Under the pieces are notes generated by a model that was not told where the DNA came from, ran no database searches, and saw only the letters and a program-made list of their open reading frames with translations. The position numbers and the translations under genes are program-made. From contig JAFDZP010000004.1 of the NCBI GenBank assembly GCA_018266835.1, positions 1 to 64,000 of the forward strand: a stretch of DNA of 64,000 bases. Direction: 5' to 3'. Below are positions 63,632 to 64,000 of this stretch, piece after piece (the stretch's first letter is position 1; each line of letters begins with the position of its first letter). The DNA is from Bacteroidota bacterium. GTDB lineage: Bacteria > Bacteroidota > Ignavibacteria > Tepidaquicellales > Tepidaquicellaceae.

Positions 63632-64000
63632 TTATTTTTTATCGAGGTTCGGCTGTTTAGTCATTCTCAGATAGGGTTTAATCACATCGAATCCGCCCGG
63701 GAATTTTGCGGCAAGCTCGGCAGGATCCTGAATAGCAGGAGCTATTACAACATCATCTCCGTGTTTCCAGTCAGCCGGCGTTGCAACACTGTGATATGCA
63801 GTAAGCTGAAGCGAATCAATAACTCTTAACAACTCAAGGAAATTTCTTCCTGTTGAGGCAGGATATGTAAAGATTAATTTTATTTTTTTATCCGGTCCGA
63901 TAATAAAGACTGAACGCACAGTTGTTTTCTCGTTTGCTTCAGGGTGAATCATATCATAAAGAACAGCAACTTTTCTATCGGCATCTGCAAGGATAGGGAA
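63632..64000 (-). CDS. 1-Cys peroxiredoxin (Prx6 type), 5' end outside window
   Basis: The C-terminal 122 residues of a Prx6-type peroxiredoxin, continuing past the right edge (the frame is open to 64000). FPILADADRKVAVLYDMIHP, VRSVFIIGPDKKIKL, TYPASTGRNFLELLRVIDSL and PGGFDVIKPYLRMTKQP are family signatures. The N-terminal half with the peroxidatic Cys lies outside. It reduces peroxides in the cytoplasm. Confidence 0.93.
   Translation of the reverse strand, partial: FPILADADRKVAVLYDMIHPEANEKTTVRSVFIIGPDKKIKLIFTYPASTGRNFLELLRVIDSLQLTAYHSVATPADWKHGDDVVIAPAIQDPAELAAKFPGGFDVIKPYLRMTKQPNLDKK

Noticed and set aside
1..64000. Insertion sequences, phage genes or integrases
   Set aside because: No transposase, integrase or structural phage protein was seen among the proteins or in the gaps.

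Overview
The window is a gene-dense, AT-rich bacterial chromosome segment. Six genes end in the same roughly 80-residue type IX secretion (T9SS) sorting domain with an NYPNPFN core. Together with many A-rich rather than Shine-Dalgarno start contexts and frequent TTG/GTG starts, this points to the Ignavibacteria/Chlorobi side of the Bacteroidota (FCB) group. That placement is an inference; there is no rRNA here to confirm it. No transposase, phage, plasmid or CRISPR locus is visible. The segment looks like core genome with secreted-protein genes scattered through it.

Layout. 0-5.3 kb: a T9SS cargo gene cut by the left edge, dinB, tRNA-Leu(UAA) with a degenerate partial copy, a flavin reductase of the siderophore-interacting type and a cysteine-free ribosomal protein L31. 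5.3-10.8 kb: a seven-gene minus-strand run (hflX, unknown, gcdH, hupE-like, ispH, a 51-residue Pmp3/YqaE protein, GNAT). 10.9-16.6 kb: SulP transporter, DUF218 protein, nusB, a palindrome-rich island, MFS transporter and SirB1-like protein. 17-31.5 kb: secretion and periplasm zone with four T9SS cargo proteins (BNR-repeat protein, endonuclease/phosphatase, Omp28-like, GH18 chitinase), dienelactone hydrolase, M48 protease, cupin, two large helical proteins of unknown function and a DUF4159 protein. 32-37 kb: an ABC/FtsX/DUF3299/His-rich membrane protein cluster followed by a stand-alone C-terminal half of CarB. 37-43.8 kb: apaG, tex, small envelope proteins, a FAD dehydrogenase and an FMN reductase. 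43.9-52.2 kb: trmH, kdsA, a receiver protein, a spermidine-synthase-like membrane protein, tandem phosphofructokinases and an amino-acid permease. 52.3-59.5 kb: an MGMT-like protein, a methyltransferase, then tal-VOC-gcvT-comB-ftsK. 59.5-64 kb: a secreted subtilase, two small proteins and a 1-Cys peroxiredoxin cut by the right edge.

The most unusual signal is non-coding. Two intergenic regions (about 4.73-5.25 kb and 31.59-31.97 kb) share arrays of short direct repeats (cores GTNACA, AGTCGG, TGAYGG), nearly all arranged as dimers exactly 11 bp apart, followed by a CCTAT/ATAGG dyad. One region lies upstream of the cysteine-free L31 gene. The other lies between a DUF4159 gene and the ABC/DUF3299/His-rich operon. 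Relatives of both the L31 and the operon are zinc-regulated in other bacteria, so a shared metal-responsive or response-regulator control is a testable idea.

Other notable points are a hairpin found 3' of both dinB and ftsK in the same sense, a tRNA-Leu remnant whose anticodon arm is replaced by a palindrome, two genes whose coding region appears to start at ATT or ATA, a split CarB, and a tandem of PPi-type and ATP-type phosphofructokinases.
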